A stretch of DNA of 64,000 nt from Bacillaceae bacterium SAS-127. Its GTDB lineage: Bacteria; Bacillota; Bacilli; Bacillales; Domibacillaceae. Made by a program: the position numbers and the translations under genes. The stretch is from contig NKXN01000062.1 in NCBI GenBank assembly GCA_002261155.1, positions 22,344-86,343 of the forward strand, read 5' to 3'. Position 1 is the first letter of the stretch. The number at the start of each line of letters is the position of its first letter. Shown one piece after another: positions 24,086-34,344 of this stretch. Below the pieces are notes generated by a model that searched no databases, was not told the DNA's origin, and saw only the letters and a program-made list of their open reading frames with translations.

Positions 24086-25531
24086 GTGAAAAGAAGTTCA
24101 TTTATTGTCGCTTTAGCATTTTCTTTAATTATTTCTTTGTTTGGAGTAAATGCATCCGCTCAAGCGGCAGGTTTCACTGATGTGCCAAGCCGAGCATTAA
24201 AGGAGGTTAACTTTTTAGCTGAAGGCGGAATTGCGAAAGGCTCTTCATCAACTACGTTCGGTGCAAACAAAACTGTGAATCGGGCGGAGGCTGCTGTTTT
24301 TATTGGACGAGCGCTACAGCTAAACGGGGAGAAACGGCCAACAGCCTTTAAAGATGTATATGTTAACAGCTTTGCTTCTGGATATATCCAGTCGGTTGTA
24401 GATAAAGGGATTATTTCAGGGGATGGCAGTGGCTTATTTTTACCGAATAAAGCTGTTACTCGTGGTGAAATGGCTTTAATGATTACGAAGGCATTTGGTT
24501 ATTCATTTGATGGTTCCTTACGAGGAGCAGAACAAGCTTTAATGTCTCGTGGGATCGCCAACGGAATGGCGGATGGTACGTTTGGTTCCAATGGGATTCT
24601 TAGTCGCGCAGATTTCGCTGTGTTCCTTTCTCGTGCCATTCAACCAGAGTTTCGTTTGCACACGCCTGTACAATTCAATGACACGCGTTGGTCTAAAGCG
24701 AATAACTTAAACGTTCGCTCCGGTCCGTCAACGGCTTATTCGGTTAAAGGGAAAATTCAAGCTAATGACAAAGTACTTGCTGCCCATGAAGTCGGTGGCT
24801 GGACATACATCAAATCCAATGATGCTGTTGGTTTTGTCAGCACGAATTATTTAAAAGACAGCGCAGCGGGGGGAAGTAATAATCCAGACATAGAGCAGCC
24901 AGATCAAGGCAATGTTGATTCACGCTTAAAAAACCAAACGATTATTCTTGATCCTGGTCACGGTGGTCATGATCCAGGAGCGATCGGGTTTGGACTAAAA
25001 GAAAAAGATGTCGTATTATCAACGGGCTTGAAGTTGAATCAATTATTTAAACAAACACCATTTAAAGTGAAAATGACTCGCTCAGATGATCGTTACATTA
25101 AAATTAATGATCGCGTATCGTATGCTCTCAATAATAAAGGCAACACATTTGTGAGCATCCATGCGAATGCTGCAAGTCCTTCAGCAAATGGAACAGAAAC
25201 GATTTATCACGCGGCGAAAGGTAATCCTTATGTGGCTGATAGTAAACTTTTAGCATCGAAAATTCAAAACCGTTTAATCGAGGCATTGAAAACACGAGAT
25301 CGTAAAATTAAGAGTACCGAACAATTAGGAAGAAATTTAGGTGTCTTAACGAATAATAAAATGCCAGCTACTTTAGTTGAATTAGGCTTTATCACAAATA
25401 AGAAAGAAAATGATATGTTAAAGTCTGATCACTGGCAAAATATTATGGCGAAAGCGATGTACGATGGTGTATTAGATTACTACGCGGCGAAAGGTTATGA
25501 TGTAAAAGCTCTTTACCAAGTAGGGAAATAA
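24086..25531 (+). CDS. N-acetylmuramoyl-L-alanine amidase with SLH and SH3 domains
   Basis: A 481-residue secreted wall hydrolase. It has a signal peptide (1-27, ending AQA). Three S-layer-homology repeats follow at about 28-75, 90-140 and 145-190 (FTDVPSRALKEVNFL; FKDVYVNSFASGYI; a shorter third copy). An SH3-like domain (about 205-255, LNVRSGPSTAYSV) and a low-complexity linker precede an Amidase_3 zinc domain (about 280-475). Zinc-site motifs are DPGHGGHDPGAIG, SIHANA and the catalytic Glu in LVELGFIT. SLH repeats normally hold the protein on pyruvylated wall polymer. The start is GTG after GGAGGAAG. Function in wall turnover is likely. Confidence 0.92.
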   Translation: MKRSSFIVALAFSLIISLFGVNASAQAAGFTDVPSRALKEVNFLAEGGIAKGSSSTTFGANKTVNRAEAAVFIGRALQLNGEKRPTAFKDVYVNSFASGYIQSVVDKGIISGDGSGLFLPNKAVTRGEMALMITKAFGYSFDGSLRGAEQALMSRGIANGMADGTFGSNGILSRADFAVFLSRAIQPEFRLHTPVQFNDTRWSKANNLNVRSGPSTAYSVKGKIQANDKVLAAHEVGGWTYIKSNDAVGFVSTNYLKDSAAGGSNNPDIEQPDQGNVDSRLKNQTIILDPGHGGHDPGAIGFGLKEKDVVLSTGLKLNQLFKQTPFKVKMTRSDDRYIKINDRVSYALNNKGNTFVSIHANAASPSANGTETIYHAAKGNPYVADSKLLASKIQNRLIEALKTRDRKIKSTEQLGRNLGVLTNNKMPATLVELGFITNKKENDMLKSDHWQNIMAKAMYDGVLDYYAAKGYDVKALYQVGK

Positions 25532-25542
25532 AGTGTAAAAGT

Positions 25543-25578
25543 AACAGAAAGACGATGTTGGTCTTTCTGTTTTTTTTG
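25543..25578 (+). terminator. Intrinsic terminator of the amidase gene
   Basis: AACAGAAAGAC (25543-25553) pairs with GTCTTTCTGTT (25561-25571), followed by T. Confidence 0.8.
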
Positions 25579-25623
25579 CGTAAAGATATAATAATAGTAA
25601 ACTAACTTAGAAAGGCTTGAAAA

Positions 25624-27396
25624 ATGAACAATAGTAACAATTTAGAACGTCAGCTACATACATTCATCCAAGTATCTAAAAATATCACCAACAATCGCAG
25701 TTTAACACAATTAATCCAAGAAATTATTGAAGAGGTCATTGAAGCGATTGATAAAGCAGATGCCGGTTTTTTGCTTTTATGGGATGAAGGAGAAGAAGTG
25801 TTAACCATTGAAGCTGCTGTTAATTTTAAAGAAGAAATGTATTTAAATAATAAGTTACTTTCGGGTGAGGGCATTAGTGGAACGGTATTTGCGACAGGAA
25901 AGAGCTTATTAATTAATGGGGAAAGTAACATTCAAGCGGCGATGTCAAATATGCGAAACAAAACTTTTCAGTACTATTTAAAATCAACTGTTCATGCATT
26001 TATCCCTAAAAGTTGTGTTTCTGTTCCGCTGATTCATCAACAGAAAAAAATTGGTGTGTTAACGATTGATAATTTTCATAATAATGGCTTCTTCTCGCAA
26101 GATGATTTGAGCTTTCTTGAAGCAATTGGCAGTCAAATTGCCATTTCTATAGTGAATGCTCGAACGTTTTATGAAAAGCAGCTTCGAACAAAGCAGTTAG
26201 AAACGACTTTGACCCTTCACAATCAATTAAATGAAGCGGCTTTGAAAGGCAACGGATTAAAATCTCTAGTCGAGCGGTTAGCTAAAATTGTACAAAGTCG
26301 TATTTACTATTTTGATCCATTGTTCCGAGTAGAACTGGCTTACTCTCGTTCGAATGAGGATGTTCCTTTCTTTCAAGAGTGGCTTCGTCATCATAGTGAG
26401 GTGCTCAATACTTCTCAACACCTTTTTCCGATTGTTAGCGATGAGCAAAAAAGAGGCTATGCCTTATCGATTCAATCTTCATTTGGTACGATTGGATACT
26501 TAGTGATCGACGGCAATACCTCACCTTTAGATATAGTAAAGGAGCTTACAATTAAGCATGCCGCTTCTATTATTGCTATTGAACAAATGAAATTTCAAGA
26601 ACAGTTTAAATATGAGAAAGAAGAGAAAGGGAAATTACTAGTTGAGTTGCTCCAACAAAATTTAACATCGGATGTCCAATTCTCGTTGAGGAAATTTGGT
26701 ATTTTAAAGGCGCATTCATATCGTTTTTTAGCCGTTAAAAACAAAAATATTGGAATTGAAGACGTTCATCATATAGCCGCTTTTGAACAAGTAATGACAG
26801 AGATTTTTTCTAAAGATTATTATGTTGTTACCTTTCCTCATGAACAAGCAATATTTGTTCTGCTTGGGGCAAAAAATGAAGAAGGAGTGGATCGCCTCGA
26901 TCAAATCACTTTGTTAGCTGATCGATTGCTCCTTGTTTATCCGAATTTTAAATTATTTATTGGTCGATCGGTTCGCACGTTGCAACATGTATCTATTTCT
27001 CATAAAGATGCTGAATTATTAGTTATGGAAGAAGGATACAAGAGAGAGCAAGCACAAATAAGAACTTTTAAAGAGCTAGGCATTAAGCGTTATTTAATGA
27101 CTTTAAACGAAGAGAGTAGAGACTATTTTATAGAAGACATTTTAGGGCCAGTCTTGCCGAGTTCAGAGCATGAAGTACAGAATGAGTTATTGAGTACTTT
27201 ACGTAGTTACTTCGAGAGTCATAAAAATGTTGCTCTCACTGCCGAGCGTTTACACTTGCATCAAAATACGGTGTACTATCGTTTGCAACAATTACAAGGT
27301 AAATTAAATTGTAGTTTTGATAACTTAAATGACTTAACTAATATTCAAGCTGCACTCTTTCTACTTGAATGGAAAAACATGATCGACAATTCATAA
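25624..27396 (+). CDS. GAF-domain PucR-type transcriptional regulator
   Basis: A 590-residue regulator. Residues about 20-185 form a GAF domain (GFLLLWDEGEE, SGEGISGTVFATGKSLLIN, SVPLIHQQKKIGVLTI). A central region (about 200-450) resembles the PucR/CdaR sensor segment. The C-terminus has the PucR helix-turn-helix (VALTAERLHLHQNTVYYRLQQLQ, about 535-557). PucR/CdaR regulators respond to small molecules such as purine-breakdown products or sugar acids. It faces the M20 amidohydrolase and AbgT transporter genes tail to tail, so control of that pair is an attractive inference only. Confidence 0.85.
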   Translation: MNNSNNLERQLHTFIQVSKNITNNRSLTQLIQEIIEEVIEAIDKADAGFLLLWDEGEEVLTIEAAVNFKEEMYLNNKLLSGEGISGTVFATGKSLLINGESNIQAAMSNMRNKTFQYYLKSTVHAFIPKSCVSVPLIHQQKKIGVLTIDNFHNNGFFSQDDLSFLEAIGSQIAISIVNARTFYEKQLRTKQLETTLTLHNQLNEAALKGNGLKSLVERLAKIVQSRIYYFDPLFRVELAYSRSNEDVPFFQEWLRHHSEVLNTSQHLFPIVSDEQKRGYALSIQSSFGTIGYLVIDGNTSPLDIVKELTIKHAASIIAIEQMKFQEQFKYEKEEKGKLLVELLQQNLTSDVQFSLRKFGILKAHSYRFLAVKNKNIGIEDVHHIAAFEQVMTEIFSKDYYVVTFPHEQAIFVLLGAKNEEGVDRLDQITLLADRLLLVYPNFKLFIGRSVRTLQHVSISHKDAELLVMEEGYKREQAQIRTFKELGIKRYLMTLNEESRDYFIEDILGPVLPSSEHEVQNELLSTLRSYFESHKNVALTAERLHLHQNTVYYRLQQLQGKLNCSFDNLNDLTNIQAALFLLEWKNMIDNS

Positions 27397-27400
27397 TAGA

Positions 27401-27441
27401 AAAGCGACCATCCTTTGCCTAATTGGGATTGGTCGCTTGTA
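27401..27441. terminator. Bidirectional terminator between convergent genes
   Basis: AAGCGACCA-TCC pairs with GGGAT-TGGTCGCTT around an AT-rich loop. It lies between the regulator and the amidohydrolase gene. Confidence 0.65.
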
Positions 27442-27444
27442 TCA

Positions 27445-28617
27445 TTATGTGGTTAAATATTGAACGGTTGCTAAACCTAATGTTTTAGCTGCAATGAGCA
27501 TTGCTTGTTCGTCAATATTAAATTTCGGGTGGTGGTGAGGGTAGACTTCTTGCCATTGTGGATCACAAGCACCTGTAAAGAAAAACGTTCCTTTTACGTG
27601 CTGTAAGTAGTAAGCAAAATCTTCTCCCCCCATTAAAGGCTGACATATGCGAACTTCTTTTATTTCAGCGACATCTTTGGCTGTTTCCATTAAAAAGTCC
27701 GTCTCTTCTTGATGATTCACGACAGCAGGATACCCGCGTTTATAATGGAAGTCGAAAGTCGCCTCCGTTGCCAAACAAGCGGCCTGTAATACTTTTTCAA
27801 GTTCTTGTTCAATGAGACTTCTTGCTTCCTCGTCAAACGTTCGAACCGTTCCTTTTAAATAAGCTGTATCTGCAATCACATTAAAAGGGTTTAATGCCTC
27901 GAAATGTCCGATGGATACGACAGCCGGATGTAGAGGGTTGACTCGGCGTGACACAATCTGTTGAGCATTCGTGACAAACTGAGAACCGATAACGACCGCA
28001 TCCTTTGTTAAATGTGGTTCTGATCCATGACCACCTTTTCCTTGGATCGTTACTTCAAATCCATCTGCGGCAGCCATAATCGGCCCGCTTTTGACCATTA
28101 TATTTCCTGTTGGTTCCGTTGCCCATAAATGGGTGCCGAAGATCACGTCGACGCCCTCTAAACAGCCGTCCTCGATCATGGAAATCGCGCCACCTGGAGC
28201 CACTTCTTCCGCATGCTGATGAATGAACACAATCGTACCTTCAAGCTCATCTTTCAATTGGTTGAGTGCCTTAGCTAGAACTAATAAAGTAGCGGTGTGG
28301 CCGTCGTGACCACACGCATGCATAATACCGTCCACTTTAGATTTGTAAGGAAGATCAGTCGCTTCTTGAATAGCAAGGGCATCAAAATCCGCTCGTAAAG
28401 CAACCGTTTTCCCCGGTTTTCCTCCTCGAAGGGTCGCAACGACTCCTCGACCACCTACTTCTGTTCTTACTTCATGACCTAACTGGCGATGATACTCAGC
28501 GATGTAAGCAGGTGTTTTCACTTCTTGAAAAGATAGTTCTGGATTTTCGTGCAAATAGCGGCGAATAGAGACCATTTCATCGTATTGTTGCTCTAATAAC
28601 AAAGTTAATTTTTCCAT
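27445..28617 (-). CDS. M20-family amidohydrolase
   Basis: A 390-residue metallopeptidase of the M20D/N-acyl amino acid amidohydrolase group. The metal-site motif HACGHDGHTATLL is at about 100-112, IHQHAEEVAPGGA at about 132-144, and MGGEDFAYY at about 350. The middle segment (about 185-290) is the typical dimerisation insert. Family members remove acyl groups from amino acids or cleave aminobenzoyl-glutamate. The AbgT-type transporter gene lies 30 bases upstream, so it probably hydrolyses what that protein imports. It has an RBS GAGGG. Confidence 0.88.
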   Translation of the reverse strand: MEKLTLLLEQQYDEMVSIRRYLHENPELSFQEVKTPAYIAEYHRQLGHEVRTEVGGRGVVATLRGGKPGKTVALRADFDALAIQEATDLPYKSKVDGIMHACGHDGHTATLLVLAKALNQLKDELEGTIVFIHQHAEEVAPGGAISMIEDGCLEGVDVIFGTHLWATEPTGNIMVKSGPIMAAADGFEVTIQGKGGHGSEPHLTKDAVVIGSQFVTNAQQIVSRRVNPLHPAVVSIGHFEALNPFNVIADTAYLKGTVRTFDEEARSLIEQELEKVLQAACLATEATFDFHYKRGYPAVVNHQEETDFLMETAKDVAEIKEVRICQPLMGGEDFAYYLQHVKGTFFFTGACDPQWQEVYPHHHPKFNIDEQAMLIAAKTLGLATVQYLTT

Positions 28618-28647
28618 TATAATCCCTCTTTCATTTATCTATCATTT

Positions 28648-30198
28648 TTACTTTAAGAAAATGGGGTCTCCTGGTCCTACCGGTAACCCTAAAAAGTACC
28701 AAGCGGAAAACATGATGATCCAGCCAATGGCAAAGAAAAAAGAGTACGGTAATAAGGCCGAGATTAACGTTCCCATGCCGATCGATTTATCGAACTTTCG
28801 TGCAAATGCTAGTAAAATGGCAAAATAGGCTAGCATAGGAGTAATCGGGTTAGTGACAGAATCACCAATTCGGTAAGCCATTTGGGTAAATGCCGGGCTA
28901 TAACCTAAATACATAAACATCGGCACGAAAATAGGTCCTAATAAAGCCCATTTAGCAGAAGCGCTAGCAATAAGTAGATTAATAAATGCGCAAATAATAA
29001 TGAACCCGATAATCATAGGTAAACCTGTAAAATTCATCGCTTGTAGAAGCTCAGCGCCTTTAATTGCAATGATTGGTCCTAAGTTACTCCAACTAAAGAA
29101 AGCAATCATTTGAGCCGCTACAAAGGCTAATACGATAAAAGGAGCTAAATCAGCAATTGATTTAAACATTTTTTCTGCGACATCTTTATCACCTTTTAAC
29201 GTCTTTGCCCCAATGCCATAAGCTAAGGCTGGAATAAAGAAGAAAAACAACATAATTGGCACAAGTGATGACATAAACGGTGAATTTAGTAGTGAGCCCG
29301 TTTCAGCGTCACGAAGCCATCCATTTTCCGGAACGACTAAAGCTAATATGAGGCTGATATATACAATAAACGAAATTCCTGCAAACCTTAAACCACGTTT
29401 TTCCACCGCAGTAATTTCTTCAAGCTTTGCTACAGTTCCTGTAAATTTTCCAAACCGAGGTTCCACGAATTTAACGGTCACCCATGTAGCTATAATGACT
29501 AAGAAGAAACTAGAGGCAATTAAGAAGTAATAGTTCATCGTGGCATTGCCTACATAATTAGGATCAACCATTTTGGCTGCTTGTTCGGTCAATCCTGCTA
29601 GTAAAACGTCAAGGGAGTTAATTAACAAGTTCGCGCTATATCCACCAGCTACAGAGGCGTATGTTACAACTAGTCCAACGATCGGATTTCTGCCAACGCT
29701 CATAAAGATTAAGGCGGCGATCGGAGGAAGCACAATAAACGCAGCATCTACAGCAATATTACCGATCATCCCTGTAAATATAATGACAGGTAAAATAAGA
29801 GAAGGGGGAGCACTTAACACGGTCCTTTTCATTAAGGCAGAAATAAGTCCAGTTGATTCAGCGAGTCCAACGCCAAGCATAATGACAATCACTAAACCTA
29901 AAGGTGGGAAAGATGTGAAATTTCCAACCATGTTAGTTAGTATTTGAATAAGTCCTTCACGATTTAATAAATTTACCACCTTAATTACTTCACCACTACC
30001 AGGTGTAACAGCAGAAACACCTAATTTCGATAAAAAATAAGAAGCAATTAAAATGATGAAAGACATGATGACAAACAATGTCACCGGATCAGGAAGTTTA
30101 TTGCCTGATCGTTCAATGATATCTAAAAACCGATCAGAGAATTTTTTCTTTTCTTCTACTAACGTAATCTCTTGTCTATCTTTTTCTAGAACCTTCAT
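28648..30198 (-). CDS. AbgT-family transporter
   Basis: A 516-residue inner membrane protein with about 12 hydrophobic segments after a polar N-terminus (about 1-30). Diagnostic stretches are SGNKLPDPVTLFVIM near residue 32, GLAESTGLISALM, and the C-terminal YSPAFTQMAYRIGDSVTNPITPM. AbgT proteins import p-aminobenzoyl-glutamate in some species and export sulfonamides in others. Pairing with an M20 hydrolase favours uptake and breakdown of an acylated or aminobenzoyl amino acid. A GGAGG lies upstream of the ATG. First gene of a two-gene operon. Confidence 0.88.
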   Translation of the reverse strand: MKVLEKDRQEITLVEEKKKFSDRFLDIIERSGNKLPDPVTLFVIMSFIILIASYFLSKLGVSAVTPGSGEVIKVVNLLNREGLIQILTNMVGNFTSFPPLGLVIVIMLGVGLAESTGLISALMKRTVLSAPPSLILPVIIFTGMIGNIAVDAAFIVLPPIAALIFMSVGRNPIVGLVVTYASVAGGYSANLLINSLDVLLAGLTEQAAKMVDPNYVGNATMNYYFLIASSFFLVIIATWVTVKFVEPRFGKFTGTVAKLEEITAVEKRGLRFAGISFIVYISLILALVVPENGWLRDAETGSLLNSPFMSSLVPIMLFFFFIPALAYGIGAKTLKGDKDVAEKMFKSIADLAPFIVLAFVAAQMIAFFSWSNLGPIIAIKGAELLQAMNFTGLPMIIGFIIICAFINLLIASASAKWALLGPIFVPMFMYLGYSPAFTQMAYRIGDSVTNPITPMLAYFAILLAFARKFDKSIGMGTLISALLPYSFFFAIGWIIMFSAWYFLGLPVGPGDPIFLK

Positions 30199-30488
30199 TG
30201 CATAACCTCCTGTGATGTTTAAATTTTAAGAATTTTTTAAATTATAAATCTACAACTTTTTCGATTCTATGGAAATCTGTACAAAAATACAGATATTTTT
30301 TAGTGATAATACACAAATATATATTTTGTGCTCAATTTCTTACTTCATGCTTCACTTGATTGTTAATGTGGGTTCGGTGTTTGTTTGTCCTTATCAATAA
30401 TTTGATAAGGACAATCTAAAAGTTAGAAGGTTGAAAGAGGAAAAAGCATCGTCCTGCACCTTTTTAGAAAAGGCGCAGGACGGGAGCA
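30199..30488. other. 290-base promoter gap upstream of the AbgT gene
   Basis: AT-rich DNA between AbgT and the small gene at 30489. Apart from the terminator at its right end I see no hairpin, riboswitch or small gene. Confidence 0.45.
30441..30482 (-). terminator. Terminator of the small helical gene
   Basis: CGTCCTGC-A-CCTTTT (30450-30464) pairs with AAAAGG-C-GCAGGACG (30468-30482). On the minus strand a T tract follows (30441-30445). Confidence 0.8.
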
Positions 30489-30713
30489 TTAAGATTTTGA
30501 ATTTGACTGAGTTAGCATGGCACTTTGCACTTGGCTAACGGCTGTTTGAGCTTGAGCAATTTCAGAAGCGGCTTGTTTTAATGCTTCTTGAGCCAATATT
30601 TCGTCAGAGGAGGATTTTTCAATTGCTTGTGTCAGTAATTCTTGTGTTAGTGTGACATTCGCTTTCGCTTGCTTCAATTGATTAATATCGATTGGTGATT
30701 GCTGTTGTGTCAT
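30489..30713 (-). CDS. Small hypothetical helical protein
   Basis: A 74-residue Ala/Gln/Ser-rich protein, with no Cys or Trp, predicted almost wholly helical (heptad-like LKQAKANVTLTQELLTQAI). I start at ATG 30713, 9 bases after AAAAGGAG; the longer frame from 30743 lacks a site. It has its own strong terminator and a gap upstream, so it looks like a real monocistronic gene. I do not recognise the family. Confidence 0.6.
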   Translation of the reverse strand: MTQQQSPIDINQLKQAKANVTLTQELLTQAIEKSSSDEILAQEALKQAASEIAQAQTAVSQVQSAMLTQSNSKS

Positions 30714-30923
30714 TTGTGATTTCTCCTTTTTGACAGTAGTCATGGTACGCTTTTATATTATCCGTGCGACATTAATTTATAAGGGCCATTTTAAGGAAAT
30801 GAAAGAGTCATCAACACCATGTGAAAAACGTGATCGAACTAGCTAGAAATCACTTGAATCTCTAATGTTTTTTCTATAAAATTTAGAAAAAGCAAAATAT
30901 TAATATTTTACTGAAATAATAGG

Positions 30924-30952
30924 TTGTCAAAGGTAAGTAATCCATATATAAT
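30924..30952 (+). promoter_or_regulatory. Sigma-A promoter of hom-thrC-thrB
   Basis: TTGTCA (30924-30929), 17-base spacer, consensus TATAAT (30947-30952). The hom start lies 54 bases downstream. No riboswitch or T-box fits in the short leader. Confidence 0.7.
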
Positions 30953-31006
30953 GTCTACTATAGAAAAACAAATGTACACTTTAAAAATACACAGAGGTGA
31001 GGAATA

Positions 31007-32308
31007 GTGAAAGACAACGTAAAGGTAGGCTTATTAGGATTAGGTACAGTTGGAACAGGGGTAGTGAAGATGATTCAGCATCATCAAGAGCAGCTTGTTC
31101 ACCAAGTTGGATGCCCTGTATCCATTAAAAAAGTATTAGTCAAAAACATCGAGAAATCTCGTGATGTGGAATTAGCTCGAACACTCCTCACAACTGATCC
31201 ATATGAAGTAATCAATGATTCAGATATCGATGTAATCGTGGAAGTAATGGGTGGAGTCGAAGAAACTCGCCAATATATCATTGATGCGTTAAATGCGAAG
31301 AAGCAAGTCGTAACGGCAAACAAAGATTTAATCGCTCTTTACGGTTCTGAATTGCAAAAAGTAGCTGCAGAAAATGGCTGTGACTTATTTTATGAAGCGA
31401 GTGTCGCTGGTGGCGTTCCGATTATTAAAGGATTAGCTGATGGTTTGGCATCAGATAAAATCCAAAAAATCATGGGGATTGTCAACGGGACGACAAACTA
31501 TATTTTAACGAAAATGACGAAAGATGGTTTAGCGTATGAGATAGCGTTAAAAGATGCTCAAGATTTAGGGTTTGCCGAAGCGGACCCGACGTCTGACGTC
31601 GAAGGGCTAGATGCTGCGCGTAAAATGGCGATTTTAGCTCGTTTAGCGTTCTCGATGAATATTGAACTTGATGATGTATCAGTGAGCGGTATTTCTAGTG
31701 TGTCCAAGGAAGATTTAAAATATGGAAACACGCTTGGTTATACGATGAAGTTAATTGGTTACGCGGATCAAGACCAATCTCGCGCGGAAGTTAGTGTACA
31801 GCCAACATTTTTATCAAATGATCACCCACTTGCTTCTGTTAATGATGAGTATAATGCGGTGTACGTATACGGAGAAGCAGTTGGTGAAACGATGTTTTAC
31901 GGACCGGGTGCAGGAAGCCTTCCAACAGCGACTTCTATCGTTAGTGACGTCGTCGCAGTCGTTAAAAACATGCGTCTCGGTGTGAATGGGCATAGTGCGT
32001 TGGCACCGCAATTTGAAAAACAATTGAAAACATCGAACGAACGATTCGCAAAGTATTTTATTCGTTTGCATGTGCGCGATGAAGTCGGTGCTTTTTCAGA
32101 ATTAACGAAGCTATTCTCTTCTAACTCCATCAGTTTTGAGAAAATCCTTCAATTACCGCTTGAGGAAGAAGGTTTGGCAGAAATTGTGATTGTTACTCAT
32201 AAAGCTTCTATGGAAAACTATCAAAATGTATTAGAGCAAATGAAGGATTTAGGTGTAGTGCAATCACTAGAGAGTTTTTACAGAGTCGAAGGGAACGGTG
32301 CAAAATGA
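31007..32308 (+). CDS. hom: Homoserine dehydrogenase
   Basis: Reduces aspartate semialdehyde to homoserine, the branch point to threonine and methionine. The 433-residue protein has an NAD(P) site [12 protein letters not shown] at residues 8-19. The catalytic region includes [34 protein letters not shown] and [17 protein letters not shown]-terminal ACT domain (about 350-430, [20 protein letters not shown]) is where end products such as threonine would bind. The start is GTG after AGGTGAGG. The stop overlaps the thrC start. First gene of the classical Bacillus threonine operon. Confidence 0.96.
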   Translation: MKDNVKVGLLGLGTVGTGVVKMIQHHQEQLVHQVGCPVSIKKVLVKNIEKSRDVELARTLLTTDPYEVINDSDIDVIVEVMGGVEETRQYIIDALNAKKQVVTANKDLIALYGSELQKVAAENGCDLFYEASVAGGVPIIKGLADGLASDKIQKIMGIVNGTTNYILTKMTKDGLAYEIALKDAQDLGFAEADPTSDVEGLDAARKMAILARLAFSMNIELDDVSVSGISSVSKEDLKYGNTLGYTMKLIGYADQDQSRAEVSVQPTFLSNDHPLASVNDEYNAVYVYGEAVGETMFYGPGAGSLPTATSIVSDVVAVVKNMRLGVNGHSALAPQFEKQLKTSNERFAKYFIRLHVRDEVGAFSELTKLFSSNSISFEKILQLPLEEEGLAEIVIVTHKASMENYQNVLEQMKDLGVVQSLESFYRVEGNGAK

Positions 32309-33366
32309 TGTGGGAAGGCTTAATTAAAAAGTATAAAGAATTTTTACCAGTAACAGAAAATACACCAGCGTTATCTTTAATGGAAGGAAACACACCATTA
32401 ATTCCGCTAGTGAATATTTCAAAAAAATTAGATGTCAACATTTATGTGAAAACAGAAGGCACGAATCCAACAGGTTCCTTTAAAGACCGTGGGATGGTCA
32501 TGGCAGTTGCGAAAGCGAAGGAAGAAGGTAGCAATACGGTCATTTGTGCGTCAACAGGAAATACGTCAGCAGCAGCAGCAGCGTATGCGGCTCGTGCCGG
32601 TATGCGTGCAATCATCGTCATTCCTGAAGGGAAAATTGCGATGGGTAAGCTTGCTCAAGCGATGATGTATGGAGCGGAGATTGTTTCAATTGAAGGAAAC
32701 TTTGATGAAGCATTAAAAATGGTGCGTCAAATTAGCGAAAACTCGCCGATTACACTAGTAAATTCCGTGAACCCTTATCGCATTGAAGGGCAAAAAACAG
32801 CGGCATTTGAAATTTGCGACCAATTAGGAAAAGCACCTGATATTTTAGCGATCCCAGTTGGAAATGCAGGGAACATTACGGCTTACTGGAAAGGTTTTAA
32901 AGAATATCACGAAAAATTTGGCACAGGCCTTCCGAAGATGCACGGATTTGAAGCAGAAGGAGCGGCGGCGATCGTGAAGGACATGGTCATCGAGCAACCA
33001 GAAACAATTGCAACAGCAATTCGTATCGGAAACCCTGCGAGCTGGGATAAAGCGGTGGCAGCACGTGATGAGTCTGGCGGAAAAATTGATTTAGTGACGG
33101 ATGCGGAAATTTTAGAAGCCTTTGAAATGATCACGAAAGAAGAAGGAATCTTTGCAGAGCCGGCTTCTTGTGCATCGATTGCAGGCATCATTAAGCATCG
33201 TAAATCAGGAGACATTCCAGCTGGTGCAACGATTGCGGCAGTATTGACTGGAAATGGTTTAAAGGACCCACAAACAGCGATTGAGCGCATTACGAAAAAG
33301 CCTGTTGTCCTTCCAAACGACGAGAAAGCTGTATTTGATTATATTGAAGGAGTGGTTCGTGCATGA
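32305..33366 (+). CDS. thrC: Threonine synthase
   Basis: PLP enzyme that converts O-phosphohomoserine to threonine. The 353-residue length is normal for the short Gram-positive class. The PLP lysine is in GSFKDRGM (about 57-64), the substrate motif is [14 protein letters not shown], and the phosphate loop is [12 protein letters not shown]. Two ATGs lie in tandem at 32305 and 32308, overlapping the hom stop; I keep the first. The end overlaps thrB by 4 bases. Intact. Confidence 0.95.
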   Translation: MMWEGLIKKYKEFLPVTENTPALSLMEGNTPLIPLVNISKKLDVNIYVKTEGTNPTGSFKDRGMVMAVAKAKEEGSNTVICASTGNTSAAAAAYAARAGMRAIIVIPEGKIAMGKLAQAMMYGAEIVSIEGNFDEALKMVRQISENSPITLVNSVNPYRIEGQKTAAFEICDQLGKAPDILAIPVGNAGNITAYWKGFKEYHEKFGTGLPKMHGFEAEGAAAIVKDMVIEQPETIATAIRIGNPASWDKAVAARDESGGKIDLVTDAEILEAFEMITKEEGIFAEPASCASIAGIIKHRKSGDIPAGATIAAVLTGNGLKDPQTAIERITKKPVVLPNDEKAVFDYIEGVVRA

Positions 33367-34256
33367 GTGTAGCACCTGTAACGATGAAGGTGCCGGCTAG
33401 CACGGCTAACTTAGGGCCGGGGTTTGATTCCCTCGGCCTTGCTTTTAATCTTTATTTAACCCTTCATATCACCCCAGCAGAATCATGGTCGTTTGAACAT
33501 CGATCTGACATATTAGCGGGTCTTCCGAACGACGAAAGTCATTTAGTGTATCAAGTGGCGAAACAAACGGCTGATATATATGGCGCTACTGTACCGCCGC
33601 TACATATTGTAATGGAAAGTGAAATCCCGCTTGCTCGTGGGTTAGGAAGCAGTGCCGCAGCGATTGCAGCTGGGATTGAACTTGCTGATCGTTACGCGAA
33701 CTTGCAGCTATCTAAGGAAGAAAAGTTAAAAATCGGAAATCGCTTCGAAGGGCATCCAGATAATATCGGTGCTTCTATATTTGGTGGCATGGTGGCAGGG
33801 GTATCCTTTAACGGGGAAGCAGAAATCGTTCATCTCCCTGCACCAGAAATGGAGCTTGTCGTCATTATCCCTCCGTATGAATTAAAAACAGAGGATGCTC
33901 GTCGCGTGCTTCCAGATTCCTTTACAAGAACGCAAGCTGTGGAGGCAAGTGCAGTCGCTAACGTATTGCTGGCGGCCTTATCTGTTAAAAACTATCCATT
34001 GGCTGGTCAAATGATGGAAAAGGATCTTTTTCATGAGCCTTATCGGACAGTCCTCATTAAAGAATTTACAGACGCTAGAAAATTAGCAAAAGAAGCGGGA
34101 GCTTATGCCACTGTGATTAGTGGTGCAGGCCCGACGATTTTAACTTTTGCTCCAGTCGGCAAAGGGGAAAAGATCGTTGACATCTTCCGTCAAGCCTTTC
34201 AAGATTGCGATATTCAACAACTACAAATCGAAAAAAACGGCGTTCAATACGTGTAA
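33363..34256 (+). CDS. thrB: Homoserine kinase
   Basis: Phosphorylates homoserine in the step before thrC. The 297-residue GHMP kinase shows the N-terminal [18 protein letters not shown], the ATP loop [16 protein letters not shown] (about 91-106), and the C-terminal [11 protein letters not shown]. The ATG overlaps the thrC stop in the ATGA pattern. The transcript ends in a strong hairpin directly after the stop codon. Confidence 0.95.
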   Translation: MSVAPVTMKVPASTANLGPGFDSLGLAFNLYLTLHITPAESWSFEHRSDILAGLPNDESHLVYQVAKQTADIYGATVPPLHIVMESEIPLARGLGSSAAAIAAGIELADRYANLQLSKEEKLKIGNRFEGHPDNIGASIFGGMVAGVSFNGEAEIVHLPAPEMELVVIIPPYELKTEDARRVLPDSFTRTQAVEASAVANVLLAALSVKNYPLAGQMMEKDLFHEPYRTVLIKEFTDARKLAKEAGAYATVISGAGPTILTFAPVGKGEKIVDIFRQAFQDCDIQQLQIEKNGVQYV

Positions 34257-34290
34257 AAAGGAAAAGTCCATGAGGGCTTTTCCTTTTTTG
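34255..34290 (+). terminator. Intrinsic terminator of hom-thrC-thrB
   Basis: A 15-bp stem (34255-34269 with 34274-34288, one G-T pair) with a 4-base loop and T-rich right arm. Confidence 0.8.
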
Positions 34291-34344
34291 TATCGTCTAG
34301 TAAGTAATGTTCATACTAAGGGAAAAGGGAAGGGTGTGTCTTGC

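Noticed and set aside
29348..29947. Long open frames on the + strand inside the AbgT gene, and similar antisense frames in panF, hom and odhA
   Set aside because: They lie wholly inside well-supported genes, lack ribosome binding sites and have no recognisable protein features.
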